Assembly (NCBI RefSeq): GCF_003461955.1
Contig: NZ_QTYB01000009.1
Coordinates: 1 to 60,778, forward strand
Length of the DNA stretch: 60,778 nt
Origin: Ruminococcus sp. AM36-2AA
GTDB lineage: Bacteria > Bacillota > Clostridia > Lachnospirales > Lachnospiraceae
Direction of reading: 5' to 3'
A program made the position numbers and the translations under genes. Every line of letters starts with the position of its first letter. Within the stretch, counting starts at the first letter, position 1. The notes beneath the pieces are model-generated. The model saw only the letters and a list, made by a program, of their open reading frames with translations. It did no database searches and had not been told where the DNA came from. Shown here one piece after another: positions 34,583 through 43,984 of this stretch.

Positions 34583-34611
34583 ATGATAGCACGTGATACC
34601 CGCCTGTACAA
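34583..34611 (-). promoter_or_regulatory. Promoter of the gntR-ABC operon
   Basis: Minus strand: TTGTAC (34606-34611), 17 bases, TATCAT (34583-34588). The operator palindrome follows immediately. Confidence 0.6.
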
Positions 34612-34682
34612 GAAATGGTCTCTTAAATAAATATAAAATCTGTATAAACTTATTCCCCGTAAAAGACTTCCTGTATTTTTCA

Positions 34683-34737
34683 TAAAAAAAAGAATCTGCA
34701 GCGGCATCACTTCTACTATGATCCCACTACAGATTCT
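34683..34737 (-). terminator. Terminator after the CPBP protease gene
   Basis: AGAATCTG (34691-34698) and CAGATTCT (34730-34737) form the stem on the minus strand, followed by TTTTTTTT. The 31-base loop contains no clear structure. Confidence 0.75.
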
Positions 34738-34774
34738 CTGCGAAGCAGTTATTTATATTTCACCCTGTCTGATC

Positions 34775-34840
34775 CGGGGTCAGGGGAATATTTGCAATCC
34801 CCATTCGGGTCAAGCGGATATTCGCAATCCGCTTCGCTAC
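34775..34840. repeat. Two copies of a short hairpin repeat
   Basis: GGTCAGGGGAATATTTGCAA then TCCCC (34778-34802), and GGGTCAAGCGGATATTCGCA then ATCCGCT (34806-34832). Each has the core GTCAxxxGRATATT and can fold on itself (AGCGGAT pairs with ATCCGCT). Related copies occur at 43989-44009 and 44057-44080. Confidence 0.5.
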
Positions 34841-34853
34841 TTGCTTGATTTGG

Positions 34854-35648
34854 TTAAACAGCCCGGTAACCACGCTTTTCTCCTCTGCGTACAAAATACT
34901 GATATCCTCCGATCATCACCACTGCGAAGATCCCATAGATCATCAGAAGACTTCCTGCTCCTGTTTTTTCCACCAGCGTCTGGGCATATTCACTGAAAAT
35001 AAGGATCCAGGTATTGGCCCCGATATGCATCAGCACACTGGTCCACTTATTGCCGCCCATCTCCAGAAACCACGCAAAAAGAGCTCCCAGGATAAACGCA
35101 TACACAGCCTGCAGGACATTTCCATGATAGATCCCGAAAAACGCGGCAGAGATCACAGCGGAAACCAGTACGGAAAAATGATCCCGAAGCCTGAGATAAA
35201 CCAGCCAGCGAAAGATCATTTCTTCCGCGACAGGCGCTACGATTCCCATCCAGAAGACCATCATAAAAAGGCTTTTCCCTGAAGTGATCTTCGTCATGGT
35301 CTCCCCGTAACTGGACGAGATCCAGTTCTGCAAGATCGCCACCAGCACATTGGCATACTGGGCAAATCCTGCTCCTGCCCCGAGAAGAAGCAGCATTTCA
35401 GGAACAGAAAGCCTCTGCTCTTCAATAGAAGTTAACCCACCGATCAGCCTTCCTATGCGGTCTTTCCGGTAAAAATATACTGCCGGAAACATAACCAGCA
35501 CTCCGGTAAGTCCGGTGATCACCAGAGTATAACTGTAATAGGATTCCTGTGCGTTGCTGACATGATCCACCAGCCAGAGAAGCACGGCACTTCCCAGGAT
35601 CTGTCCGATAAGATAATGGATTCCTACCGGATAAAGTTCCCTCCACAC
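34854..35648 (-). CDS. CPBP family intramembrane metalloprotease (CAAX protease/Abi type)
   Basis: A 264-aa, about eight-helix membrane protein. The catalytic motifs of the family are present: APVAEEMIFRW (EExxxR), FGIYHGN (FxxxH) and LMHIGANT. Such enzymes process prenylated proteins or peptides, or give bacteriocin self-immunity. The start is uncertain: the most upstream codon is GTG 35648 without a ribosome binding site. Translation may be coupled to the HAD gene whose stop lies 33 bases upstream. Confidence 0.85.
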   Translation of the reverse strand: MWRELYPVGIHYLIGQILGSAVLLWLVDHVSNAQESYYSYTLVITGLTGVLVMFPAVYFYRKDRIGRLIGGLTSIEEQRLSVPEMLLLLGAGAGFAQYANVLVAILQNWISSSYGETMTKITSGKSLFMMVFWMGIVAPVAEEMIFRWLVYLRLRDHFSVLVSAVISAAFFGIYHGNVLQAVYAFILGALFAWFLEMGGNKWTSVLMHIGANTWILIFSEYAQTLVEKTGAGSLLMIYGIFAVVMIGGYQYFVRRGEKRGYRAV

Positions 35649-35680
35649 CAGTCGAAAAATATTCTGTCTATGCAGAGGGG

Positions 35681-36328
35681 TCAGTCGAAAAAATTCAGAA
35701 GCTCATCTGCAGAAGCTACGATCTGAAGAGGCTGGGCCGCTTCCAGTTCTTCTCTGCTGCCATATCCATAAGATACCGCCACACACTGGATCCCACATCG
35801 TCTGGCTCCAAGAATATCATGTTCCCGGTCTCCCACCATGATCACCTGGTCACGGTGATCGGAAAGATTCATTCTCTCCAGAGCTTCCTCGATCACCTGG
35901 GATTTGGAAACTTTCGACCCATTGAGATCTGTTCCCGCGATCACTTCAAAATAACGGCTCAGATTAAAATGATCCATGATCTGTGTTACATAAAAAGTAG
36001 GTTTCGCAGAAGCTACTGCCAGCCGGTAGCCACGGCGTTTCAGCTCCGCCAGGGCATTTTCCACGCCTGGATAAACTGTATTCTCATACATTCCTTTTTC
36101 GGAATACCGTTCCCTGTAGTATTCGATTCCTTTCTGCGCTGTCTCTTTATCAAATCCCGCATATTTCATAAACTGATCCAGAAGTGGCGGTCCCACAAAA
36201 ACTTTCAGCGGCTCCAGATCCGGCGCTGAAACACCAAGTTTCTCCAGTGCATACTGTACAGATTTTGTAATTCCCTCTCCGGATTCTGTCAGCGTTCCGT
36301 CCAGGTCAAAAAAGATTGCCTTATACAT
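35681..36328 (-). CDS. HAD family phosphatase (phosphoglycolate phosphatase-like)
   Basis: A 215-aa HAD subfamily IA enzyme. Motif I is IFFDLDGTLTESGEG, motif II LAVASAKPT, motif III Lys in GSKVSKSQVI, motif IV IMVGDREHDILGARRCG. The closing SYGYGSREEL is usual in this group. GGAGG lies before the start. It is likely co-transcribed with the CPBP gene. The physiological phosphate ester is not predictable. Confidence 0.88.
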   Translation of the reverse strand: MYKAIFFDLDGTLTESGEGITKSVQYALEKLGVSAPDLEPLKVFVGPPLLDQFMKYAGFDKETAQKGIEYYRERYSEKGMYENTVYPGVENALAELKRRGYRLAVASAKPTFYVTQIMDHFNLSRYFEVIAGTDLNGSKVSKSQVIEEALERMNLSDHRDQVIMVGDREHDILGARRCGIQCVAVSYGYGSREELEAAQPLQIVASADELLNFFD

Positions 36329-36373
36329 AAATTCCTCCTGTTGTGTAAAAAATCAGTAAGTATGCCTATTGTA

Positions 36374-37333
36374 TCACTGTTTTTCTGTTAAGTCCATGCT
36401 TTCATAATACAGCTTCCCGGATTTCACAAAACCCAGAAGTTCTGCTTTCCAGGGTTTCCTGGTTTTTTCCGGTAATTCTGCCAGAAGTTTTTTCCCATGC
36501 CAGTAAAAATCGCACTCTTTTCCGTTGATCCGAAATGAAAGGATCTGAAACGGAATATCCGGGCGGATTTCTATCTGAATCCTGTTGCCATCTGTTTTTG
36601 TATGAATCGTTGGTTTTTGCTCTTTTTTCTCTTTATCAGGCATTTCTGTTGGTTCTGTCTGGTAGTAAGATAATGCCGGATTCTGGTCCTTTGCTTTTTT
36701 TGATGCACCTGAAGCCGGTTTTCGAATTAATCCCGGAGTCGGTATTGCAGATGGACTTGCCGCCAATGTCTGTGTGAGAACCGGTGATTTTGTCGGCACT
36801 GGCGTTTTTGTTGGTACCGGCGTTTCCGTAAGATTTGCTTCATTCACAATAGTTATCCCCGGATTTTCATTTTCCCGAATATCCGGTTCCTGAAATTCGT
36901 ATCTTTCTTCGCTGCCACCGGAATTTTCTGCTGCAGTATTTCCGTTTCCCACAGAGTTCTCTTCCGGAGAATGTACTTCTTCTGCCTGGAAGTCCGAACT
37001 CCATCGCGCTGAATCCTCCTGTCCATTTTCTGTTCCTGCCCAAACAGAGGAATCTTCCATCAGATTTTCATCTTCCCGGTTCTCATTACCGTCATTTTTT
37101 TCTGTTCCTCCATAACTTTTTTCCCAGTCTTCCGGCAGCTGTCCGGTTCCTTCTCCCACATCCATATCAAATCCACCGGTATCAAGACTATTCATCTCCG
37201 ACATATCAAATCCATAAACAAGAATGGAACTGATCATCCAGCTGCATAAAATCAGCAGCGACAAAACAGCAGGACAGATTCTCCCACAGGATTTTCCGTT
37301 TTTTTTCGATTTTCGCTGATCATTTTTTCTCAT
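36374..37333 (-). CDS. Uncharacterised membrane-anchored protein with Thr/Pro linker, partner of the kinase
   Basis: A 319-aa protein of no family I recognise. A basic start is followed by one membrane helix (about 19-41, ICPAVLSLLILCSWMISSIL). Then comes an acidic, Asn/Gln/Glu-rich region (about 45-165), a TPVPTKTPVPTKSPV linker (about 170-185) and a basic C-terminal domain of about 90 residues rich in beta strand (IQIEIRPDIPFQILSFRI). The outside-facing C-terminal domain could bind the cell wall. GGAGGAG lies before the start and the gene overlaps the kinase by 14 bases, so the two are one unit. The same linker style occurs in three proteins encoded at 41.6-46.1 kb. Confidence 0.75.
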   Translation of the reverse strand: MRKNDQRKSKKNGKSCGRICPAVLSLLILCSWMISSILVYGFDMSEMNSLDTGGFDMDVGEGTGQLPEDWEKSYGGTEKNDGNENREDENLMEDSSVWAGTENGQEDSARWSSDFQAEEVHSPEENSVGNGNTAAENSGGSEERYEFQEPDIRENENPGITIVNEANLTETPVPTKTPVPTKSPVLTQTLAASPSAIPTPGLIRKPASGASKKAKDQNPALSYYQTEPTEMPDKEKKEQKPTIHTKTDGNRIQIEIRPDIPFQILSFRINGKECDFYWHGKKLLAELPEKTRKPWKAELLGFVKSGKLYYESMDLTEKQ

Positions 37334-38552
37334 TGATCTCCTCCCAAAGTTTCAGATTCCTGCTTTCGCCTTCCTCCAGCAATTCTGTTTTTTCTTTCTT
37401 TTTGTAATCTTTCCACAGCTTTTGGCTGGCTTCTTTCTGACCGATTCGAAGAAGAAACATTCCATACTCTCCATAAGCCACACGATATTCCGCATCATAC
37501 AGAAGAAGATTTTCATAATACAAAGCCGCTTTTTCCGTTTCATCCAAAAACTCCGCATTCCATGCCAGCAACAGCTCAATACGGCGCTGCTGTTCTTTTT
37601 CCCTATAATTCCTGCTTAAATCCTGCAGTTTCTTTTCCGCTGTTGCACAGTACTTTTTCCGTTCCCCCGAGTTTTCCGGATACTGTCTGGCCTCGTAATA
37701 CAGATCTGTTACTTCTGAAATCGCCACAGAAAACTCTTCCCGTTTCAGTAATCCAGCTGTCAGAAACAATATTCCTATCAGAACCCCTGCAGCAACTGCT
37801 TCCAGAAAACGTTTTCGCCAGGTAACTGTTCGATATCGGATTTCCAGTTTCTGGATTCTTTTCTGAACTGCTGACATATCCAAATATCTGTATTTTTCCT
37901 GTTTTCTGGTACATCGAAACAGAAACCAGAAAAATTCCGGATATAAAAAACACTGCCATTTCTTTTTTCCACAAAGCTTTTCCATGGTTTTTCCCAGGGC
38001 ATAAATATCACTTCTGGGGCTTAAGTAACCCTGATACTGCTCCGGTGCCGCATATCCTTTCGTTCCTTCACAGATCCGTTTTCTTTTTCCATGATCGAAC
38101 ATGGCGCTTCCAAGATCGACCAGATACAGGTGCCCGGTTTCAGAAAGCATCAGATTATCCGGTTTCAGATCTCCGTAGCAGACCGGCGGTTTACGGTTAT
38201 GGAGATATTCCAGTACTCTGGTAATCTCCTTTCCTCTTGCAAGCGTTTCCTGTATGGAAAAATTTTTTTCTGAACAAAGAATTTCTTCCAGAGACTGCCC
38301 CTTAATATACTCCATAATCAGATAGCAATCTTCTTCTGTTTCCACACAATCTACAATCTTTGGGATTGCAGGATGATCCAGACGCTGCATTAGCATAACT
38401 TCTTTTTTCTTTATGATGGGTATTTCCTTCACAGCGCGAAAAATACCGAGTTCCATGTCCCTGGCCAGATACAGACTTCCGCCTCCGCCATGTCCAATCC
38501 GTTCTATAACGTAATAACGTTCTTTCAGTATCGTTCCGATCAGACAGATCAC
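37320..38552 (-). CDS. Membrane-anchored Ser/Thr protein kinase
   Basis: A 410-aa Hanks-type kinase. Visible are the glycine loop GHGGGGSLYLA (20-30), the AVKE Lys42, the catalytic loop YGDLKPDN (126-133, Asp128), DLG (146-148) in place of DFG, and the APE motif AAPEQY (168-173). The residue before the catalytic Asp is Gly, so this is a non-RD kinase with YGD for HRD. One membrane helix (about 250-267) leads to a C-terminal region of TPR-like helices, not PASTA repeats. The first possible codon is GTG 38552; AGGTGATC, a strong ribosome site, overlaps it, so a start a few codons on (CTG 38543) is possible. Confidence 0.88.
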   Translation of the reverse strand: MICLIGTILKERYYVIERIGHGGGGSLYLARDMELGIFRAVKEIPIIKKKEVMLMQRLDHPAIPKIVDCVETEEDCYLIMEYIKGQSLEEILCSEKNFSIQETLARGKEITRVLEYLHNRKPPVCYGDLKPDNLMLSETGHLYLVDLGSAMFDHGKRKRICEGTKGYAAPEQYQGYLSPRSDIYALGKTMEKLCGKKKWQCFLYPEFFWFLFRCTRKQEKYRYLDMSAVQKRIQKLEIRYRTVTWRKRFLEAVAAGVLIGILFLTAGLLKREEFSVAISEVTDLYYEARQYPENSGERKKYCATAEKKLQDLSRNYREKEQQRRIELLLAWNAEFLDETEKAALYYENLLLYDAEYRVAYGEYGMFLLRIGQKEASQKLWKDYKKKEKTELLEEGESRNLKLWEEINEKK

Positions 38553-38699
38553 CTTCCTCTCATTTCTGTCAGATAATAATTGTGATCATATTTCTTATTA
38601 GTTTGGGATTATCCGGTGAATTCCGGTTTGAGATAAATAAAATTAGACAAATAACCGCAAACGAACATGTACGATTCATATTCATTCAGGATGGATTTC

Positions 38700-38727
38700 A
38701 TTATAGCATGTCATGTTTCTTTTGCAA
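38700..38727 (-). promoter_or_regulatory. Promoter of the kinase operon
   Basis: Minus strand: TTGCAA (38722-38727), 16 bases, extended TGC-TATAAT (-10 at 38700-38705). Leader about 140 bases, with no clear hairpin. Confidence 0.65.
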
Positions 38728-38752
38728 AGAGCTTTTACCCAATAAAAACAGA

Positions 38753-38822
38753 ATAAAAAAACAGCCCGCCGGATACAGCTGACAAAAAATTTTCTTCCTG
38801 TCCCTGTATCCTGGCGGGCTGT
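38753..38822 (-). terminator. Strong terminator of the argS operon
   Basis: A long stem of CAGCCCGCC plus GGATACAG with CTGTATCC plus GGCGGGCTG (38761-38778 with 38804-38822) has a 25-base loop and a TTTTTTTATT run on the minus strand. It separates argS from the kinase promoter. Confidence 0.9.
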
Positions 38823-38864
38823 CATTATTTATAATGCTTATACCTGGATCTTCAAAACTGTACT

Positions 38865-40631
38865 TTACATACGATCCGGTGCAGAGAATCCAAGAAGATC
38901 AATGCTTGTTTCAAGCACTCTTCTTGTAAGCTGGAGCAGCTGAAGGAAAGATTCCTTCTGTGCCTGATCTTCTTCGCTTAAGATTTTTGTCTCATGATAG
39001 AAGCTGTTGAATGCGTTGGATACCTCATAGATATACGCACAGATCTTATGGGGTGCTTTCTCCTCAAAAGCATTCTCAACCATTGCTGCAAAGCCGGAAA
39101 GCTGAAGCATCAGGTTCTTCTCGCTGGCATTAACTGCCGGAAGGATCTTACCTGCGCTTAAATCTCCTCCCTCCTGTACATAGCGGTTGAGAATGGATTT
39201 GATACGCACGATGGTATAAAGGATGTACGGACCTGTATTTCCCTCAAAGGAAGTAAAGCGGTCTACATCAAAGATATAATCCTTGGTTGCCTGGTTGGAA
39301 AGATCGCCGTATTTGATTGCGGAAAGTCCTACGATCTTGGCAGTCTCTTTGGCATCTTTATCTTTTACACTACGGTTCTCCACGATCTTGCGGTACATTT
39401 CCTCATCAATATCTGCGATCAGATTTTCCAGACGCATAACGCCGCCTTCTCTTGTCTTAAAAGGCTTGCCGTCTTTTCCGTTCATGGTACCAAAACCAAG
39501 GAAGGAAAGCTTGGTCTCCGGTTTTACAAGACCGGTCTTTCTTGCGCAGCGGAATACCTGAATAAAGTGGAGTTCCTGACGTTTATCTACAACATAAAGG
39601 ATCTCATCCGGCTGGAAAAGTTTCATACGCTCTACGATGGTAGCAAGGTCTGTGGTCGTATAAAGGGAAGCTCCGTCAGATTTCAGAAGCATGCACGGAG
39701 GGATCTCCTTGGTGTCGCTCTCTTCTTTTACATCTACAACAAGAGCACCCTGATCCTCATAGGCAAATCCACGTTTCTTCATATCCTCTACCATATCCGG
39801 AATGTACGGCTGTGCATCGGATTCTTTTTTCCAGAGGTCAAAGTCTACGTTCAGGTTTGCGTAGTTTCTCTTAAGGTCTGTTACAGATACATTCATAATG
39901 TGGTTCCAGAGAGCCATGTATCCAGGTTTGCCCTGCTGAAGGAGATGTGTTGCCTCCAGTGCCTCATTACGATAAGCCTCGTCCTCTTTGGACTTGCCGC
40001 TGGCACATGGATAGATCTCTTCCAGTTCGCTGATAGTAAATGGTGCTTCTGTGGGATATTCACCTGTAAAGCTGTCATCAAAATATACCAGCTCCGGTTT
40101 CCGGTGTTTCAGCTCTGTGATGATCAGTCCCATCTGAAGGCCCCAGTCTCCAAGATGCACATCGCCGATGACCTTATGTCCTACAAAACGTCCGATACGC
40201 TTGATACTCTCGCCGATGATCGCAGAACGGAGATGTCCTACGTGAAGGGGTTTGGCTACGTTTGGTCCGCCGTAGTCGATGATGATCGTCTTCGGGTTCT
40301 TGGCAGTTTCAACGGAAAGCTTCTCATCTTCTGCCATCTTATTCATATATTCCGCAACGAATTCCGGCTTCACATCCAAGTTGATAAATCCAGGCTTTAC
40401 AACTTCTGCTCTGGAAAAGATCCGGCTGTCTGAGAGCTGTGCTACCACATCATCCGCGATCATAAACGGAGCCTTGTGGTATGTTTTGGCTCCTGCCATG
40501 GCACCGTTACACTGATATTCACATAAGTCCGGTCTGTTGGAAACAGTAACTTTTCCGTAAGACGGATCATAACCTGCTTTTTCAAATGCTGCGGAAAGTT
40601 CTTCCGCCATCTGTTCCATAATCTTCTTCAT
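38865..40631 (-). CDS. argS: Arginyl-tRNA synthetase
   Basis: Class I aminoacyl-tRNA synthetase charging tRNA-Arg, 588 aa. The N-terminal Add1 domain lies in residues 1-105. The HIGH motif appears as NVAKPLHVGHLRSAIIGES (about 124-142). The C-terminal anticodon-binding DALR region ends in LQLTRRVLETSIDLLGFSAPDRM. GAGGAG lies before the start. It is preceded by degV at a 40-base gap, so the two are probably one transcript; no T-box is visible. Confidence 0.97.
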   Translation of the reverse strand: MKKIMEQMAEELSAAFEKAGYDPSYGKVTVSNRPDLCEYQCNGAMAGAKTYHKAPFMIADDVVAQLSDSRIFSRAEVVKPGFINLDVKPEFVAEYMNKMAEDEKLSVETAKNPKTIIIDYGGPNVAKPLHVGHLRSAIIGESIKRIGRFVGHKVIGDVHLGDWGLQMGLIITELKHRKPELVYFDDSFTGEYPTEAPFTISELEEIYPCASGKSKEDEAYRNEALEATHLLQQGKPGYMALWNHIMNVSVTDLKRNYANLNVDFDLWKKESDAQPYIPDMVEDMKKRGFAYEDQGALVVDVKEESDTKEIPPCMLLKSDGASLYTTTDLATIVERMKLFQPDEILYVVDKRQELHFIQVFRCARKTGLVKPETKLSFLGFGTMNGKDGKPFKTREGGVMRLENLIADIDEEMYRKIVENRSVKDKDAKETAKIVGLSAIKYGDLSNQATKDYIFDVDRFTSFEGNTGPYILYTIVRIKSILNRYVQEGGDLSAGKILPAVNASEKNLMLQLSGFAAMVENAFEEKAPHKICAYIYEVSNAFNSFYHETKILSEEDQAQKESFLQLLQLTRRVLETSIDLLGFSAPDRM

Positions 40632-40670
40632 GTTTCAAACTCCTCATATCTTTGTTTCTGTATTTTATGC

Positions 40671-41540
40671 TTATAACGTCACTTTTCTTGAACATGCGAC
40701 TGCAAGGGCACCATAACCGATATGGCAGGCAACACTTAAGGAAAGGGGATCCATATGTATCTCCATTCCCGGAAATACCTCCTGGATCTCTTTTTTAAAT
40801 TCTTCTGCTTCTTCCAGATTTCCTGTATAAGCAGCCTGAAGACACATCTCACCGTCAGATGCGTATTCCTTAAAACGTGTTTCCCAATCATTCTTCATTG
40901 CCTTCAGCATGGCACGTTTGGCCTGCTTCTTGCCACGGACCTTGGCGTAGGCATCCAGCTTCTCTCCCTGGATCTGAAGTACAGGCTTCAGGTTCAGAAC
41001 CGTTCCGATGGCTGCTGCTGCCGGTGTGATCCTGCCACCTTTTTTCAGATATTTCAGGGTGTCAAGTGTGATATAAATACTGGAATCGAGTTTCTGATCT
41101 GTAAGGATCTTTTTGATCTCTGCGGCACTTTTTCCTGCCTCGGCAAGCATCTTAGCATCCATTACAGACTGTCTCTGTGTTACGGAAATCCGCTGATTGT
41201 CCACTACCTGAACACGACCATTATAATCAATAGCCAGTCCCATTGCAGTAGAACAGGATGCACTCAATCCGCTTGACATCGGAATATGAACGATTTCCTC
41301 ATAATCTCTCAGAAGCTTGTCCCACAGATCACAGAGATCAGCCGGACTTGGCTGAGATGTGGAGATCGGTTCATCCTTCTTAAGCTTCTCATAAAACTCT
41401 TCCTGTGTGAGAGTTACACCTTCAAGATACATTTTTTCATTAATATAAAACGGCATCGGTATCACATAAACGCCAAGCTCTTCGGCCTGTGCCTGTGTGA
41501 TACCGCTGTTGCTGTCTGTCACAATGGCGATTCTGCCCAT
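40671..41540 (-). CDS. DegV family protein (fatty-acid binding)
   Basis: A 289-aa DegV/FakB-type protein that holds one fatty acid between two alpha/beta domains. Landmarks are IVTDSNSGITQAQAEELGVYVIPMPFYI, TSQPSPADL, HIPMSSGLSASCSTA and TLKYLKKGGRITPAAAAIG. In FakB systems the bound acid is phosphorylated by FakA; no fakA is in the window. GGAGG lies before the start. Confidence 0.92.
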   Translation of the reverse strand: MGRIAIVTDSNSGITQAQAEELGVYVIPMPFYINEKMYLEGVTLTQEEFYEKLKKDEPISTSQPSPADLCDLWDKLLRDYEEIVHIPMSSGLSASCSTAMGLAIDYNGRVQVVDNQRISVTQRQSVMDAKMLAEAGKSAAEIKKILTDQKLDSSIYITLDTLKYLKKGGRITPAAAAIGTVLNLKPVLQIQGEKLDAYAKVRGKKQAKRAMLKAMKNDWETRFKEYASDGEMCLQAAYTGNLEEAEEFKKEIQEVFPGMEIHMDPLSLSVACHIGYGALAVACSRKVTL

Positions 41541-41646
41541 TCTCTATTCCTCCCAGTATCCATCTTATCTCTAAAAAAAGTCATAAAATCAGTGTAACAT
41601 ATTTTTCACAGCTTCTCAATCCAAAATTTTTCTCTGTTTCCTCAGG

Positions 41647-42651
41647 TTAATTTGCACTTTTCTCAAAATGCTGGAAGTCTTTTGGATTACCCCAGTCTCC
41701 TCCCCAGGTGAAGCCAAGCTGTGTAAAGATCTGATAACAGATGTCATCATGGGTGATCACATGAGGCAGACCGCTGGATCGATCCAGATACTGCTGGGCA
41801 TTTCCGTGTGCACAGCTACCATAGCCGTTGTTATATGTTACATATGGATTTTGCTGGGAATTAATATCGATAGCCCGTCCATACGCATGTTTTGACAGAT
41901 TTCCGCTACCTGTGGCGTTTCGGAAACAGAATGCGGAAGTATTATTGTGTTCTATGGAGTTGTAATCGCTGCTGTCACCATCTCCTGCCCAGTAATTGTC
42001 GATCAGGACCATCTCCTGGATCTGATATTGGTTTTCATACAACTGCTTGAATGCACTGAGAAAATCATCTACAATCTGAGCATTTACGATCAATTCTCCA
42101 ACCTGTACCTGTCCCTCAAAATTATAGTGGAGGACTTTCAGATACCGAAGATCCGATAATGCGACATAATCATTGGCATAGTAAGATTTCCCGATGATAC
42201 GGTTGTAGATCTCATCGCCCTCCACGATCTCATATGCCTGAAAATATTTATCCAGATCCGTTGCGGAAATCTGTGACGGATCTACAATTTCCTTCACTGC
42301 CAGATCTGTAATTCCCGCACTTGTTTCTCCGGGTGTAAGTGCACCGTTCTCTTCTGTCTGAGGTGTTGGCGTTGTCTCCGGTGCCAGTGGCGGTCCTGCC
42401 ACCTCCCCGGTCTGTGTAGCAGCTTCTTTTTTTTCTTCCGGAGCCTCCGTTGGTGTTGGGGACGGTTCTTCTGGTGTTTCTGTCGGAGTCACGGTCGGAA
42501 CTGGTACCTCCGTTGGCTCCGTTTTTTCTGTTGTCTCTTCTGCTCCGATTTTACTCTGTCTGCCAAAGATACTCACCCCACAGACGATCAGTATAAGGAT
42601 CAGAATGCTCAGCACAATGATCTGTATAACGATTGTTTTATTTTTCTTCAT
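41647..42651 (-). CDS. Membrane-anchored M15-type D-Ala-D-Ala carboxypeptidase-like protein
   Basis: A 334-aa protein. One N-terminal membrane helix (about 5-28) is followed by a Pro/Thr/Glu linker (about 40-95, including EVPVPTVTPTETPEE) and a region of unknown fold. The C-terminal zinc peptidase domain has SKHAYGRAIDIN and DFQHFE, carrying the His, Asp and His ligands of the M15 family, with the WGGDW motif. It probably trims peptidoglycan stem peptides outside the cell. GAGGA lies 6 bases before the start. It is the last gene of the long operon, 21 bases after the zinc-ribbon/discoidin protein. Confidence 0.85.
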   Translation of the reverse strand: MKKNKTIVIQIIVLSILILILIVCGVSIFGRQSKIGAEETTEKTEPTEVPVPTVTPTETPEEPSPTPTEAPEEKKEAATQTGEVAGPPLAPETTPTPQTEENGALTPGETSAGITDLAVKEIVDPSQISATDLDKYFQAYEIVEGDEIYNRIIGKSYYANDYVALSDLRYLKVLHYNFEGQVQVGELIVNAQIVDDFLSAFKQLYENQYQIQEMVLIDNYWAGDGDSSDYNSIEHNNTSAFCFRNATGSGNLSKHAYGRAIDINSQQNPYVTYNNGYGSCAHGNAQQYLDRSSGLPHVITHDDICYQIFTQLGFTWGGDWGNPKDFQHFEKSAN

Positions 42652-42672
42652 ATTTTTCCTCAGCCTGTTTCA

Positions 42673-43971
42673 TCATTCTACCAGTACACGGATATCTGTA
42701 ATACATGTGTCATCCCAGCTGGTACCTTTATGCACATCATCAATCCTTACCTGTATGGAAGATGCCTTAAACGGATGATTCAGCATTACATAAAATTCTT
42801 CCCAGGAATCCGGAAAATCCATCTGAAACGAAAGATCATCCAGTGTGATCGTTAACTTTGAAGGTCTGTTATTTCCATAATAATATTTACCAGATTTCCA
42901 GTTTCCAAGTTTAAGAGCAATACATCTCACTTTTTCATTTTCATATTTGAAATTTGCTGTAATGCTCTCCCCGATTCCTGACCCGTCAACACCTTCTTCC
43001 CAGTTCGTATCGGTATTATTGTCAAATGCAAGCAACGGATCATTGGAAACTCCGCTTGCCTGTTTGATCTCTGATGTTGCACTTGCAGATTCTATATATG
43101 CTTCATGGATACTGCTGAAATCTACAGAAGATTCACTCACAAGAGAAGCTGTTATTGCTGACGCAGGATAAGCATCAGGCGTAGGAGTAGGTTTCGGTGT
43201 AGATGTCGGTTTTGGCGTTGCTGTTGGTTCCGGCGTTACTGCTACTTCTTCTTCCGTCACCGGTGACTCTTCAGCATCCTTCTCAACTGATTCAGCTTCT
43301 GTATCACTCCCCGAAACATCTGTATTTCCAATACTGTAATCCGAACTGTCCGCAACTTTCTGTATGGTCTCATCCTTCGCCCTGCTTCTCAGTGCAAAAA
43401 ATGCTGCGCCACCTACAGAAGCCACAATGGCAACAACCGCAATTATGATAATGAGCGGATTCTTGTTTTTTCTTCCACCCTGCATGCTGTTATCAAAATG
43501 ATTCCCTGCTGCCATTCGCTCCGGTTCATTATTCTGAGACTGAGGCTGTCTCCAGTATGTATTCCCGCCATTTTGCTGCCCCGGATAGGGCCCGCCGAAA
43601 TTCTGGGACTGATTTCCATAGGAACCTCCAAAATTCTGATTCTGAGAAGGATTTCCATAGAAGCCTCCCTGATTCTGAGACTGATTCCCATAAGGATTTC
43701 CATAATTTCGAGGTGAGGTTCCATAAATATCTGAAGAATTCTGAGGCTGATCCCAAAGAGAATCTTCCGTATCCTCAGACCGATCATTGTATGTATCCTC
43801 TTTATTCCGCTGCTGATCTCCATATACATCTTCCGCATCCTGCTGCTGATCATTATATGTTTCTCCGGAATTTTCTGCCTGACTGCCATTTACACCTTCA
43901 AGCTTTTGTCCACATTCCGGACAGAAAAGACTTCCTTCCGGAACGTCGCAATTGCAATTAGGACATCTCAT
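42673..43971 (-). CDS. Zinc-ribbon membrane protein with discoidin-like (NADase-type glycan-binding) domain
   Basis: A 432-aa protein in four parts: an N-terminal zinc ribbon with two CxxC pairs (MRCPNCNC and FCPECGQKL); a Gln/Asn/Tyr-rich low-complexity region (about 30-155) with repeats of the type YGNQSQNFGG; a membrane helix (about 172-195); and, after a TPEPTATPKPTSTPKPT linker, a C-terminal beta-rich domain of about 150 residues (LLAFDNNTDTNWEEGVDGSGIG, CIALKLGNWKSGKYYYGNNRPS) like discoidin/NADase-type glycan-binding modules. The zinc ribbon faces the cytoplasm and the binding domain faces out. GGAGGA precedes the start. Confidence 0.82.
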   Translation of the reverse strand: MRCPNCNCDVPEGSLFCPECGQKLEGVNGSQAENSGETYNDQQQDAEDVYGDQQRNKEDTYNDRSEDTEDSLWDQPQNSSDIYGTSPRNYGNPYGNQSQNQGGFYGNPSQNQNFGGSYGNQSQNFGGPYPGQQNGGNTYWRQPQSQNNEPERMAAGNHFDNSMQGGRKNKNPLIIIIAVVAIVASVGGAAFFALRSRAKDETIQKVADSSDYSIGNTDVSGSDTEAESVEKDAEESPVTEEEVAVTPEPTATPKPTSTPKPTPTPDAYPASAITASLVSESSVDFSSIHEAYIESASATSEIKQASGVSNDPLLAFDNNTDTNWEEGVDGSGIGESITANFKYENEKVRCIALKLGNWKSGKYYYGNNRPSKLTITLDDLSFQMDFPDSWEEFYVMLNHPFKASSIQVRIDDVHKGTSWDDTCITDIRVLVE

Positions 43972-43984
43972 ACTCTTCCTCCTA

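Noticed and set aside
34525..34710. N-terminal extension of the GntR regulator
   Set aside because: It would run through the promoter and operator; ATG 34524 has a proper ribosome site.
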